Below are positions 1 to 6,781 of a stretch of 47,072 nt of DNA, piece after piece. The notes below the pieces were generated by a model. That model did not search any database. It saw only the letters and a program-made list of their open reading frames with translations, and was not told the DNA's origin. Numbering within the stretch: position 1 is the first letter of the stretch; each line of letters starts with the position of its first letter. The stretch spans positions 1-47,072 of the forward strand of contig JAPWHF010000020.1 of assembly GCA_027214125.1 (NCBI GenBank), written 5' to 3'. The position numbers and the translations under genes were made by a program. The DNA is from Zoogloeaceae bacterium G21618-S1. Lineage in GTDB: Bacteria > Pseudomonadota > Gammaproteobacteria > Burkholderiales > Rhodocyclaceae.

Positions 1-5
1 ATGGC

Positions 6-80
6 GCTCAACCTCGCTCCCTTCGGTCGCTGGACGCTGCGCGATAAAGCCGCGCAGCGCCGGTTAGCTCTACGTTGGTG
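6..80 (+). repeat. Integron attC-like site 1
   Basis: The site begins with an inverse core GCTCAAC (6-12) and ends with GTTGGTG (74-80), a degenerate version of the GTTRRRY core. Between them GGACGCTGCGCG pairs with CGCGCAGCGCC and leaves an unpaired base, as folded attC sites do. The sequence GGTTAGCTCTACGTTG just before the end is typical of attC right ends. The ORF beginning five bases later is placed as a cassette gene would be. The core mismatch keeps confidence moderate. Confidence 0.6.
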
Positions 81-84
81 AACA

Positions 85-468
85 ATGCAAAAGCTACTCG
101 GCGCACTTCTGGTTGCCCCACTTATTGGTCTGTGTGGTTGCGTCCCTTCGCCTTTTTACGAATCTCCTCGCGTCAATGGTCGAGTGGTAGCCGCAGACAC
201 CAATATACCTATAGAGGGGGCCCGTGCGTTTCTAGAAGAGTATCCGGAGCATCAAGCAACTACGGATGATCGAGGAATGTTCTATCTTGATTCGTTGTCC
301 AAATACCATTGGTGTTTGCTGTTGCCAGATGCCTGTTTGCCGTTTTGGCAAAAAGGCACTCTGTCTGTTGATTTTCCGGGATTTCGTGCGGCAAGAATTG
401 AATTTGGTACGTCAATAGAAAATAGATCCGATAGTGTTGAATTGACCATACTGCTTGATAAAGAGTAG
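85..468 (+). CDS. Integron-cassette lipoprotein with regulatory-like beta domain
   Basis: This 127-residue protein has a lipoprotein signal: a hydrophobic stretch from residue 4 and a lipobox L-C-G-C with the acylated Cys at 19. Residues 30-80 (NGRVVAADTNIPIEGARAF and later TTDDRGMFYL) resemble the carboxypeptidase regulatory-like fold of many surface lipoproteins. It should therefore be anchored in an envelope membrane with the domain in the periplasm or at the surface. The start lies five bases after attC site 1 with no clear Shine-Dalgarno sequence, and attC site 2 follows the stop within three bases, so this is one gene cassette. No specific function is recognisable. Confidence 0.8.
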   Translation: MQKLLGALLVAPLIGLCGCVPSPFYESPRVNGRVVAADTNIPIEGARAFLEEYPEHQATTDDRGMFYLDSLSKYHWCLLLPDACLPFWQKGTLSVDFPGFRAARIEFGTSIENRSDSVELTILLDKE

Positions 469-470
469 AT

Positions 471-545
471 CCCCAACAATACGTTCGTGCGCGACCGTCA
501 AAAATGCTGCGCATTTTTCCCGGCCCCACAACTCATTCATTGGGC
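471..545 (+). repeat. Integron attC-like site 2
   Basis: An inverse core CCCCAAC (471-477) faces ATTGGGC (539-545), one mismatch from GTTRRRY. The inner arms GTTCGTG and CACAAC pair once one extrahelical C is skipped, and a terminal stem AAAAATGC/GCATTTTT caps the fold. This paired-arm structure with a bulge is the attC hallmark. The site starts directly after the first cassette gene. Confidence 0.6.
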
Positions 546-587
546 GTCGCCAGATCCCGTCTTCTCTCACCTCATCACGGGCTACCA

Positions 588-932
588 ATGATCATCGACT
601 TCTTCCTAGACAACCCATTTTGGATCTTCGTTGCTCTGGTAATTGCAACGTTTGTTTGGAAGATGGTCCGGCACGGGGGCTTTCGCGCTGCGATGTTCGG
701 TTCTTCTATTGAGCGAACTGTTGGCGAGGTCAATGGCGAACCGTCCTCTCTGCATTCCTTTACCGTGAAGATTCATAAGCTGTCGGGTGCGAGTGAAGGA
801 AAGGCCGTTGGGCTTGAGCTTGTTTCGAAGAGCATCGCTAGTTATCAAATACTCCCGGTTACCCTGTCGGCTCAAACGGCCCGCGAACTCTCAGAGTTGC
901 TTCGCACTGCTGCCGGGAGCAGCCACAAATGA
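588..932 (+). CDS. Integron-cassette small membrane-anchored protein
   Basis: The 114-residue protein starts with one membrane helix (about residues 5-24, FFLDNPFWIFVALVIATFVW) followed by a soluble domain of about 85 residues, so it is probably an inner-membrane protein with a cytoplasmic tail. I chose the ATG at 588 because it opens directly onto the membrane helix and lies outside attC site 2; an in-frame ATG at 504 would put the N-terminus inside the attC hairpin. It lies between attC sites 2 and 3, so it is a second cassette. I do not recognise the family. Confidence 0.7.
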   Translation: MIIDFFLDNPFWIFVALVIATFVWKMVRHGGFRAAMFGSSIERTVGEVNGEPSSLHSFTVKIHKLSGASEGKAVGLELVSKSIASYQILPVTLSAQTARELSELLRTAAGSSHK

Positions 933-1002
933 ATCAACCATCTTGCCAACTGGAGGCACAGTTCCCGCTCGCTCAGCCGTCTTGCGCGGTAGGCCGAGCA
1001 AC

Positions 1003-1098
1003 GCCCAACCCCTCCGTCAACCGGACCGCCTGCAAGCTGCGCTTGCAGGTTCGCTCCGGCCTTCGGCCTTCGCCGGCCGGTTACGTCGAACGTTGAGC
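1003..1098 (+). repeat. Integron attC site 3 (Xanthomonas-like)
   Basis: This is the clearest of the three sites. Inverse core GCCCAAC (1003-1009) and core GTTGAGC (1092-1098) match RYYYAAC and GTTRRRY exactly and are complementary. Inner arms GTCAACCGG and CCGGTTACGTC pair with one unpaired base, and the centre holds further self-complementary GC-rich stems (TGCAAGC/GCTTGCA and CCGGCC repeats). The architecture resembles attC sites of Xanthomonas chromosomal integrons. No attC follows the downstream SRAP gene, so the array seems to end here. Confidence 0.82.
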
Positions 1099-1239
1099 GT
1101 CAGCTTTTTCAATTCTCCAATGTCAGCAACGGGTCGGATCCGGAAGTAGCCTGAAGTGCCAAGCGGTCACTCGACCAGAATTTTAGAGCTACGACCGCTG
1201 ACCGCTTCATTGCTGTCGTTCCTGGTGCGATACCTCAAC

Positions 1240-1263
1240 GGCAGATCAGGCCGAGGATCTGCC
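1240..1263 (+). terminator. Stem-loop after the cassette array
   Basis: A perfect 8-bp stem GGCAGATC/GATCTGCC (1240-1247 and 1256-1263) with an 8-base loop is followed by only a short T stretch (GTTTGC). It sits about 45 bases before the SRAP start and could be a weak terminator or a leader hairpin. Apart from attC site 3 it is all I see in the stretch 933-1307. Confidence 0.35.
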
Positions 1264-1307
1264 GTTTGCATTCGGCACTCCTTTCCGCAAAGCACTAGAA
1301 TTGATCC

Positions 1308-1967
1308 ATGTGCAATCGCTACATTTCTCCCGAAGATGCCGAAATCGAGCGTTTCTGGGAAGTGGGTCGGCGAAACCCCGTTCCGTTCTGGAAGCCGGAC
1401 ATCTTCCCGCGTGCGCTTGGTCCATTTGTTCGATCGGCCGCGGATAGCGGGCGTGAGTTGATTGTTGGTCAGTGGGGTCTCATCCCTTGGTTCGCAAAAA
1501 CGCCCAAACTCTCCTTCTCGACAAACAATGCGAGATTCGAAGGCATTGAGAGCAAGGCCTCTTTCAAGCGTTCATGGCAACAAGGAAAACGCTGCATCAT
1601 CCCCGCCTGGTCTTTCGATGAGCCTTGCTGGGAAAGTGGCCGGAATGTGTGGTGGACGTTTCGACGATCAGACGGACTTCCCTGGGGGCTGGCTGGCATC
1701 TGGAACGCTTGGACAGATCCCGAGACCGGAGAAATCGTCGAGAGCTACACCATGCTGACCATCAACGCCGACAACCATCCTCTTATGTCGCGCATGCACA
1801 AGCCCGATCCAAAGCTCGCGGCCGATCAACAAGACAAGCGTAGCGTGATCCCGATCGAATTTTCAGACGCGGACACTTGGTTGAACGGCTCTACCGAGCA
1901 AGCCGCCGCCCTGGCGCGCGTACCGCCAGCCGATGTATTCGACGCTAGTCCAGCGAACCAACCTTGA
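1308..1967 (+). CDS. SRAP-domain protein (HMCES/YedK-type abasic-site crosslinker)
   Basis: The protein (219 aa) starts Met-Cys, so the catalytic Cys2 becomes N-terminal after Met removal, as in SOS response-associated peptidase (SRAP) proteins. Those form a thiazolidine crosslink with abasic sites in single-stranded DNA and shield them during repair. Other active-site residues are visible: NNARFE at 73-78, Glu105 in the FDEPCW segment, and His157/His164 in HPLMSRMHKP. The usual DGFYEW motif is replaced by WSFDEPCW, a variant often seen in plasmid and phage copies. It may protect DNA entering as single strand during conjugation. The start has a poor Shine-Dalgarno sequence, but the Cys2 requirement fixes it. 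Confidence 0.9.
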   Translation: MCNRYISPEDAEIERFWEVGRRNPVPFWKPDIFPRALGPFVRSAADSGRELIVGQWGLIPWFAKTPKLSFSTNNARFEGIESKASFKRSWQQGKRCIIPAWSFDEPCWESGRNVWWTFRRSDGLPWGLAGIWNAWTDPETGEIVESYTMLTINADNHPLMSRMHKPDPKLAADQQDKRSVIPIEFSDADTWLNGSTEQAAALARVPPADVFDASPANQP

Positions 1968-1990
1968 AGATAGCCGTTGCTTTTATAGAG

Positions 1991-2034
1991 AACTTATATA
2001 AAGTTAGTGCAATCCAATAACTTTATATAAGGTT
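1991..2034 (+). promoter_or_regulatory. Long inverted repeat upstream of the ATPase gene
   Basis: Two 16-17-bp arms, AACTTATATAAAGTTA (1991-2006) and TAACTTTATATAAGGTT (2018-2034), are inverted copies differing by one inserted base, around a spacer of about 11 bases. Each arm is itself close to palindromic around TTATATAA. The repeat ends eight bases before the next start codon in an otherwise GC-rich region. This fits a repressor operator with its promoter, though I cannot name the regulator. A similar GTTTATATAAAC palindrome lies at 19498-19509. Confidence 0.5.
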
Positions 2035-2041
2035 GCTATAG

Positions 2042-3226
2042 ATGAACCCTCGCAACAATCCCTACGCACCTGGCGCCGGCACACCGCCGCCAGAGCTGGC
2101 CGGCCGCGACGAAATCCTCGAAAGAGCCAGCGTCGCACTGCACCGAACGGCTCACGGTATGGCTGCGCGAAGCATGATCCTCTACGGTCTGCGCGGCGTC
2201 GGCAAGACCGTCCTTCTTCGCAAAATCTCAGAACAAGCAGAAGAAGCGGGTTGGTTGCCGGTGTTCATGGAAGCGCCGGAATCACGCTCATTACCAGCCC
2301 TGCTCGCTCCCGCGTTGAGAGCGGCCATCATTCGTCTGGACAGGCTGGCGGCAGCAAAGAAGGTCATGAGCAGCGCTTGGGGTGCCTTCGCAAGCTTTGT
2401 CAGCTCGATCAAGGTCCGATACGACGATGTTCAAATCAACCTCGACATTGAGCCCGAGCTTGGGGTTGCCGATAGCGGCGACCTGGAGATGGATCTGACC
2501 GACCTCTTCACAGCGCTCGGGACCGCCTCTGCCGAGCGCAACACCGCTATCGTACTGGCCATCGACGAGCTGCAGTACGTGCCAGAACGCGAACTATCAG
2601 CGCTGATCACCGCACTGCACACCATCAACCAGAAGCAACTACCAATCACATTGATCGCCGCAGGCCTCCCCCAGTTATTGGGACAGATGGGGCAAGCAAA
2701 ATCCTACGCGGAGCGCCTTTTTGAGTTCGTCCCTATCGACCGACTTCCGGACGATGAAGCCACCAGAGCGCTGTGTGTGCCTGCGCAAGCGCAAGGCGTG
2801 GAATACACCAAGCCCGCGGTTCATGAGGTGCTTGAGCAAACGCAAGGCTACCCATACTTCTTGCAGGAGTGGGGAAAGCAAGCCTGGGCGGTCGCCGATT
2901 CATCCCCGATCGACGATGACGACGCACGAACCGCGACTGAGCTCGCGTTAGCCGAGCTCGATGCCAGTTTCTTTCGCGTGCGTTTTGACCGACTGACGCC
3001 GGCGGAAAAGCGTTACGTCCGCGCGATGGCGGAGCTTGGACCAGGAGCTCACCGATCGGGAGAGATCGCCAAGGTGCTAGACAAGCCTATCAACTCCGTC
3101 GCACCAACCCGCGCCGCGCTCATCAAAAAAGGGATGGTCTTCAGCCCAGCGCATGGAGACACGGCATTTACCGTGCCGCTCTTCGATGGCTACATCATGC
3201 GAACCATGCCTGACCTCACACAATAG
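2042..3226 (+). CDS. P-loop AAA ATPase (Orc/STAND-like ATP-binding protein)
   Basis: The 394-residue protein has Walker A GLRGVGKT (49-56) and a Walker B/DE motif in AIVLAIDELQYV, followed by a helical lid and a C-terminal winged-helix-like segment (about 310-380). The order resembles bacterial ATPases related to archaeal Orc1/Cdc6-type or STAND ATPases that are common on mobile elements, whose cellular role is mostly unknown. The N-terminus carries the usual NPYAPGAG...PPELAGRDEIL entry. AAGG lies about nine bases before the start and the gene sits directly behind the inverted repeat at 1991-2034, suggesting tight regulation. DNA-related, signalling or defence roles cannot be told apart from sequence alone. 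Confidence 0.8.
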   Translation: MNPRNNPYAPGAGTPPPELAGRDEILERASVALHRTAHGMAARSMILYGLRGVGKTVLLRKISEQAEEAGWLPVFMEAPESRSLPALLAPALRAAIIRLDRLAAAKKVMSSAWGAFASFVSSIKVRYDDVQINLDIEPELGVADSGDLEMDLTDLFTALGTASAERNTAIVLAIDELQYVPERELSALITALHTINQKQLPITLIAAGLPQLLGQMGQAKSYAERLFEFVPIDRLPDDEATRALCVPAQAQGVEYTKPAVHEVLEQTQGYPYFLQEWGKQAWAVADSSPIDDDDARTATELALAELDASFFRVRFDRLTPAEKRYVRAMAELGPGAHRSGEIAKVLDKPINSVAPTRAALIKKGMVFSPAHGDTAFTVPLFDGYIMRTMPDLTQ

Positions 3227-3375
3227 ATTCCGCGTTACCCGCGAATCTGCCGCCTTGACCAGCGGCACCACTCAACACCGGAGACGGCGACAATAGAAAT
3301 AAAAACCCTTTAATCCAGCAAGCGACAGGTGCGCACTCAAGATGGCCACACGGCTATTAACTTGAGGAACTGCCC

Positions 3376-3636
3376 ATGGCGCCGAACCTGCAGCAATCAA
3401 TCACCCATTCAGATCTACGCGGCTTGCCGCCTGACGAACAGTGGCGTCGCGCGTACATTGGGTGGATTACGATTTGTGTTAATACCGCCAGCCGGCTAAT
3501 CATCGGAATATTTGTGATCGTCCCAATCTTCGGACCTACGCCGGCGCGGTCAGAACACTCCCCTGAAGCGCAATCGATCCAGCATGATCAGCCCATGCCG
3601 AAGTCTCAAATTTGCGACTCGGCCTCAGAACGCTAA
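3376..3636 (+). CDS. Small membrane protein, unknown
   Basis: This 86-residue ORF begins behind a good GAGGA Shine-Dalgarno sequence (TTGAGGAACTGCCC before ATG) and contains one hydrophobic segment, residues about 36-54 (ASRLIIGIFVIVPIFG). The rest is polar with no recognisable domain. It precedes the thermonuclease gene by 16 bases, which suggests co-transcription. It may be a short membrane anchor, but I would not assign a function. The 149-base gap before it shows no clear feature. Confidence 0.5.
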   Translation: MAPNLQQSITHSDLRGLPPDEQWRRAYIGWITICVNTASRLIIGIFVIVPIFGPTPARSEHSPEAQSIQHDQPMPKSQICDSASER

Positions 3637-3652
3637 ACCCTGGAAGAAGCCT

Positions 3653-4159
3653 ATGAACTGGCTCCGCTATCGGATCTTTCTGGCAATACTCGTCGGCGCC
3701 GCTCCATGGGCCTACGCACAGAACACGCACACCGGCACCTACACGGGAAAAGTGGTGTCGATCGCGGATGGTGACACAGTCACAGTCCTCGATGGCGCAC
3801 ACACGCAACACAAAGTTCGCCTGGCAGGCATCGACGCGCCGGAACGCAAGCAGCCATTCGGCCAGGTGGCCCGACAGCATCTCGCGTCCGCAGTGTTCGG
3901 AAAGACCGTCACTATCGAATGGAACAAAATAGATCGCTATCGAAGAGAGATTGGAATAATTCGCCTCAATGGCGCTGACATCAACCTGACGCTCGTCGAT
4001 GCTGGCCTCGCCTGGCACTACAAGTTCTACGAACGCGAACAGTCCCCAGAGGACCGACACAGCTACTCGACAGCAGAACAGCGCGCCCGCGCTGCGCGTC
4101 GCGGGCTATGGAGCGACAACAACCCGTCCCCGCCATGGGAGTTCCGCCGGCGCAAATGA
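3653..4159 (+). CDS. Secreted thermonuclease (staphylococcal nuclease-like)
   Basis: The 168-residue protein has a Sec signal peptide (residues 1-22, ending AYAQ) and a full SNase-like OB fold: GKVVSIADGDTVTVL with the metal-binding Asp, KVRLAGIDAPE carrying the Arg, Asp and Glu of the active site, and the later catalytic Arg in RYRRE. Family members cleave DNA and RNA with calcium in the periplasm or outside. The ATG at 3653 is preferred over 3584 because it starts exactly at the signal peptide with GGAAG upstream. Thermonucleases are frequent on conjugative plasmids next to transfer genes, and this one sits just before the mobilisation genes on the opposite strand. Confidence 0.9.
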   Translation: MNWLRYRIFLAILVGAAPWAYAQNTHTGTYTGKVVSIADGDTVTVLDGAHTQHKVRLAGIDAPERKQPFGQVARQHLASAVFGKTVTIEWNKIDRYRREIGIIRLNGADINLTLVDAGLAWHYKFYEREQSPEDRHSYSTAEQRARAARRGLWSDNNPSPPWEFRRRK

Positions 4160-4169
4160 CCTCACGCGC

Positions 4170-4379
4170 TTAATCGGCCGACCCCGACTTCACCAACTCG
4201 CAGCCGATCGGCAAAAAGCGCACTCCATCGGACGAGACCTCGACCACAAAGGGCTCTCGCCCTACGCAGTTCATGCGGAAGGACTGCCCGGCTTCAACCA
4301 GACACAATACGACCCCGCGGGCAAACTGCTTGCCTTCGACCCGATACGCCAGGAATTCAACATCACGGTCTTGGGTCAC
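4170..4379 (-). CDS. Small protein downstream of relaxase
   Basis: A 69-residue protein starts with GTG at 4377-4379, preceded by a very strong Shine-Dalgarno sequence (AGGAGGGG). It follows the relaxase stop codon by 18 bases in the same direction and is probably translated from the same mRNA. The sequence (RVEGKQFARGVVLCLVEAGQSFRMN) suggests a compact beta-rich fold without signal peptide or membrane helix. I do not recognise the family; a relaxosome-associated or nucleic-acid-binding role would be guesswork based only on position. Confidence 0.6.
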   Translation of the reverse strand: MTQDRDVEFLAYRVEGKQFARGVVLCLVEAGQSFRMNCVGREPFVVEVSSDGVRFLPIGCELVKSGSAD

Positions 4380-4397
4380 CCCCCTCCCCTCCTGAAA

Positions 4398-5471
4398 TTA
4401 CTCGCGCCCCTTCCCTGCGTCGCGCTGTTCGACACGGTTCGCCTCAATTTTCGCCAAGAGCTGAGAAGCAATCTGTTCCTTCTCTGTCCGCACCTTCGGC
4501 ATTGCCGACACAAACGCATCGACCTGGCTGGCCAGCGTTTTTTCGCCTTGCGCGACTAGCGCCGCGGAAATTGATCGCCACAGCTCCGTGACGGAATCCC
4601 GAGTTCGCTTCAAGGTTTCCTTTCCCGCTTCCGCTTTTAGGCCCCCAGCTTTGAGCTCGTCTGCAACCGACTGAACCTTTCGTCGCATGAAGGTCGATGG
4701 CACTGGCGAAGAACGAGAGGTCTTCTCGGCAGCTTCCAAACCAGCAAAGTCAGCCAGCGATTTCAATCGTTGATGAATCGCATCTTTCTTCGGCGCGCGA
4801 TTCTCCGCGCGCATCTGGCGAGGCGAGGCATTCGCCGCTACGCCCTGCTCTCTCAACGACGAAGCAAATGCTTCACGCCAATCGCGCAGCGTGGCTTTCC
4901 GAACATACAATCGCTTGCCCTGCTCGTACTCATGCTCCGCCTTGACGACAAGGTGGACATGAGGATGATCCTGGTCCGTATGCAACACCATGGCATACCG
5001 ATACTGAAGGGCAAACTGCTCTCGGGCAAACGCCTTGGCCGCAGCGAGGACCTTTTCGGGCGGCGTATCGCCCGGCATCGACAGCACGATGTTGTGAACG
5101 ACTTTCGGCCGGTTGTCCTTCTCGCCCTTCGCCGGCGCCGGCCGGTACTGCCCCGCCGAAAGCTCAAGGTTCCAGTCGTCCAGCATTTCCGCCGCCGCAT
5201 CCTTGCCAACAAGCGCACGATCCTCGTCGGTATGGATCTCGAGCTTGCCATGACGATCAATGTAGCTGAAATGGGCTTTCGCTCCGCTGGCTTCCCTGGC
5301 GCCACCGGAGACTTTCACCATAACTTCCGGCGTACGCCCTACCGTTCGCGCTACTGCCGCGACTTGTCCGGGCGACAAGACGAGATTCCCGCCAGGCCCC
5401 TTCCGCCCTCGGCTGACAAGCTCAAACAATGACTCGTCAGTTCGCACCACCGATGCAGTTCGTTTAGGCAT
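4398..5471 (-). CDS. MOBP-like conjugative relaxase (MobA/VirD2 family)
   Basis: The 357-residue protein carries the metal-binding three-histidine relaxase motif HTDQDHPHVHLVV (residues 164-176, His169, His171 and His173). Tyr70 in AHFSYIDRHGKL is the likely nucleophile that cuts the transferred strand at nic and stays linked to its 5' end. The C-terminal 130 residues are helical and basic. Many relaxases of this type carry a long C-terminal LPD7/primase-like region; here it is absent, and a separate LPD7 protein is encoded at 40672. The gene overlaps mobC by eight bases, and the nic-like sequence lies just upstream of mobC. It should nick at oriT and be carried to the VirD4 coupling protein. 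Confidence 0.92.
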   Translation of the reverse strand: MPKRTASVVRTDESLFELVSRGRKGPGGNLVLSPGQVAAVARTVGRTPEVMVKVSGGAREASGAKAHFSYIDRHGKLEIHTDEDRALVGKDAAAEMLDDWNLELSAGQYRPAPAKGEKDNRPKVVHNIVLSMPGDTPPEKVLAAAKAFAREQFALQYRYAMVLHTDQDHPHVHLVVKAEHEYEQGKRLYVRKATLRDWREAFASSLREQGVAANASPRQMRAENRAPKKDAIHQRLKSLADFAGLEAAEKTSRSSPVPSTFMRRKVQSVADELKAGGLKAEAGKETLKRTRDSVTELWRSISAALVAQGEKTLASQVDAFVSAMPKVRTEKEQIASQLLAKIEANRVEQRDAGKGRE

Positions 5472-6012
5472 TGCCGCTCTCCCAGCTCATCAAGTTTGCG
5501 CGGACGATTTGCGCGACATGGGCACGAAGATCACCAAGCTGCTGCCGGACTTCGTTTAGATGCTTTGACAGAGGCTCAGAGCCCTCTTGCTGCCCCGCGT
5601 TGATTCCTCTCGCGATCTGGTTGAGGTTTCGCCCAACAGCACTCAATTCGCTCACGCAGGCTTTCAGCGCACGCACCTCTTCAGGAGGCATCGGTGCCGC
5701 GTCCCTCACGTGAGCATGTATGAGCATCGAAAGATAGGTGGCTGGAGGCAGGCCGCGTGCCTTCGCACGGCGCTCCAGCGCCGGACCGTCACCGGGTCGA
5801 TATCGGAAAGTTGTTCGCTCTTTTGGCCCTCGCCGACCCGGCGCTACGGGTTCGCTATTGACCTGGTGGCCGGCCTCCGCAAGCACCGTCAGGATCACCT
5901 CGCGAAGCAAAGCGGACTCGCTGAGTCCGCGTGCGGAGGCCACTGAAACAAAGACGTCTTTGACTGGTTTGGGTACTTTCGCGCTGATGAGGGCTTTGTC
6001 AGAGCTGGGCAT
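5464..6012 (-). CDS. mobC: MobC-like relaxosome accessory protein
   Basis: The 182-residue protein has an N-terminal ribbon-helix-helix-like segment (VPKPVKDVFVSVASARGLSESALLREVI), a middle RTTFRYRPGD region with a second helix-turn-like part, and the MobC signature ELSAVGRNLNQIARGIN near residue 130. MobC proteins bind oriT and help the relaxase melt DNA around nic. The gene sits between the nic-like sequence and the relaxase gene and overlaps the latter by eight bases, a classic relaxosome operon. It probably represses its own promoter by binding the adjacent oriT, but this is inference from other mob systems. Confidence 0.87.
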   Translation of the reverse strand: MPSSDKALISAKVPKPVKDVFVSVASARGLSESALLREVILTVLAEAGHQVNSEPVAPGRRGPKERTTFRYRPGDGPALERRAKARGLPPATYLSMLIHAHVRDAAPMPPEEVRALKACVSELSAVGRNLNQIARGINAGQQEGSEPLSKHLNEVRQQLGDLRAHVAQIVRANLMSWESGNA

Positions 6013-6060
6013 AGTCGTGTAGCTCGTAATACATTAGCTGACGCTAGTCTATCCTGCCTT
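6013..6060 (+). other. oriT: Putative oriT with nic-like sequence
   Basis: TATCCTGC at 6050-6057 matches the core nic sequence of IncP-type (MOBP) origins, where cleavage falls between G and C, so here between 6056 and 6057. Immediately upstream an inverted repeat TAGC-TGAC-GCTA (6035-6046) could be the relaxase or accessory protein binding arm. The site lies 38 bases from the mobC start in the divergent intergenic space, exactly where oriT sits in related mobilisation regions. Strand and cut position are by analogy only. Confidence 0.65.
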
Positions 6061-6174
6061 CAATTCTATGGCAACTATTTGTCATGTTTTGCCTACCTCG
6101 TCGAAGCGAAGCTGAGACCTCGATCCGCGCCGCCGCCCTGCTCCGCAGCTCAATTCTTCCAAGTCGGCCTGGCC

Positions 6175-6198
6175 AAAAAAACCCGCCAAAATGGCGGG
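6175..6198 (-). terminator. Rho-independent terminator of the 7.6-6.2 kb operon
   Basis: Read leftward, the stem CCCGCCA/TGGCGGG (6192-6198 and 6182-6188) with a three-base loop is followed by seven T residues. It lies about 20 bases past the stop codon at 6218 and should end the leftward methyltransferase-like operon before oriT. Confidence 0.85.
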
Positions 6199-6217
6199 CA
6201 AAGGAGGAGCCGGCAAT

Positions 6218-6457
6218 TCACTTCATGTCAGTCCTGGGTCGCCTGGATCTCACCAGGCCGAGAATGGATGAGCCACTCAAAGCGAGGGTCTGCACCAGCA
6301 GCCAGACCTTTTCATCAAGAATGCAAAAGGCGATCCAACCGACATTCGAAGCAAGGTAAAAACCAAACCCGACACGCAAGAACCTGCCTTGCAAGGCGAC
6401 CAACCAGGCACCACAGATGGCGAGGCCGGCCGAAATGAATTCAACAAGCTCAACCAT
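6218..6457 (-). CDS. Small polytopic membrane protein
   Basis: The 79-residue protein contains about three hydrophobic helices (VEFISAGLAICGAWLV, GFGFYLASNVGWIAFCIL, VWLLVQTLALSGSSILG). The GFYLASNVGWI...W...Q...L pattern resembles small PnuC- or SWEET-like half-transporter proteins, though I cannot assign a substrate. The start at 6457 is set by an ideal AGGAGG nine bases upstream; the longer ORF would begin before it. It overlaps the end of the preceding gene by eight bases, so translation is probably coupled, and a strong terminator follows. Confidence 0.7.
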   Translation of the reverse strand: MVELVEFISAGLAICGAWLVALQGRFLRVGFGFYLASNVGWIAFCILDEKVWLLVQTLALSGSSILGLVRSRRPRTDMK

Positions 6458-6764
6458 GGAAAGCGCCCTCCTCGCCTTCGCCCGGGCCGTCACATGGGTC
6501 TAGAAAAGACTCCGCCGGGAGACTGTTCAAAAGACACTTCAAATGACGTACGCCCCCTCTGATCAGTCCTCGGGTCTCAACAGGCAACTCAACCCAGGTG
6601 CGATGAACATAGTGCGGGCGTTGCCCGGCGATGCTCAGGAACAACGCCCGCCGCCGTTCACTCGACGCCTCCCAAACGGATCGCATCGGGTCGTACTGGC
6701 CACCCAAAATTGCGCGGCATTGAGCAAGGGCGAGCTGTGCGGTGCAAATGTCATTCGGTTGCAT
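6450..6764 (-). CDS. Conserved-looking plasmid protein, unknown
   Basis: A 104-residue soluble protein with a strong Shine-Dalgarno sequence (GGGGAGGGAC before ATG). It is rich in Arg and Trp (QYDPMRSVWEASSERRRALFLSIAGQRPHYVHRTWVEL) and has no signal or membrane helix. It sits 17 bases after the methyltransferase-like gene and overlaps the small membrane protein gene, so it is the middle gene of a three-gene operon. I do not recognise the family. Confidence 0.65.
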   Translation of the reverse strand: MQPNDICTAQLALAQCRAILGGQYDPMRSVWEASSERRRALFLSIAGQRPHYVHRTWVELPVETRGLIRGGVRHLKCLLNSLPAESFLDPCDGPGEGEEGAFHG

Positions 6765-6781
6765 GATGTCCCTCCCCTTCC

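Noticed and set aside
4770-5432. 220-codon ORF opposite the relaxase
   Set aside because: It is a mirror of the relaxase coding strand; the relaxase has the HxDxxxHPHxH-type motif and operon context.
6079-6438. Rightward ORFs next to oriT
   Set aside because: They run through the leftward terminator and oppose the better supported small membrane protein gene.
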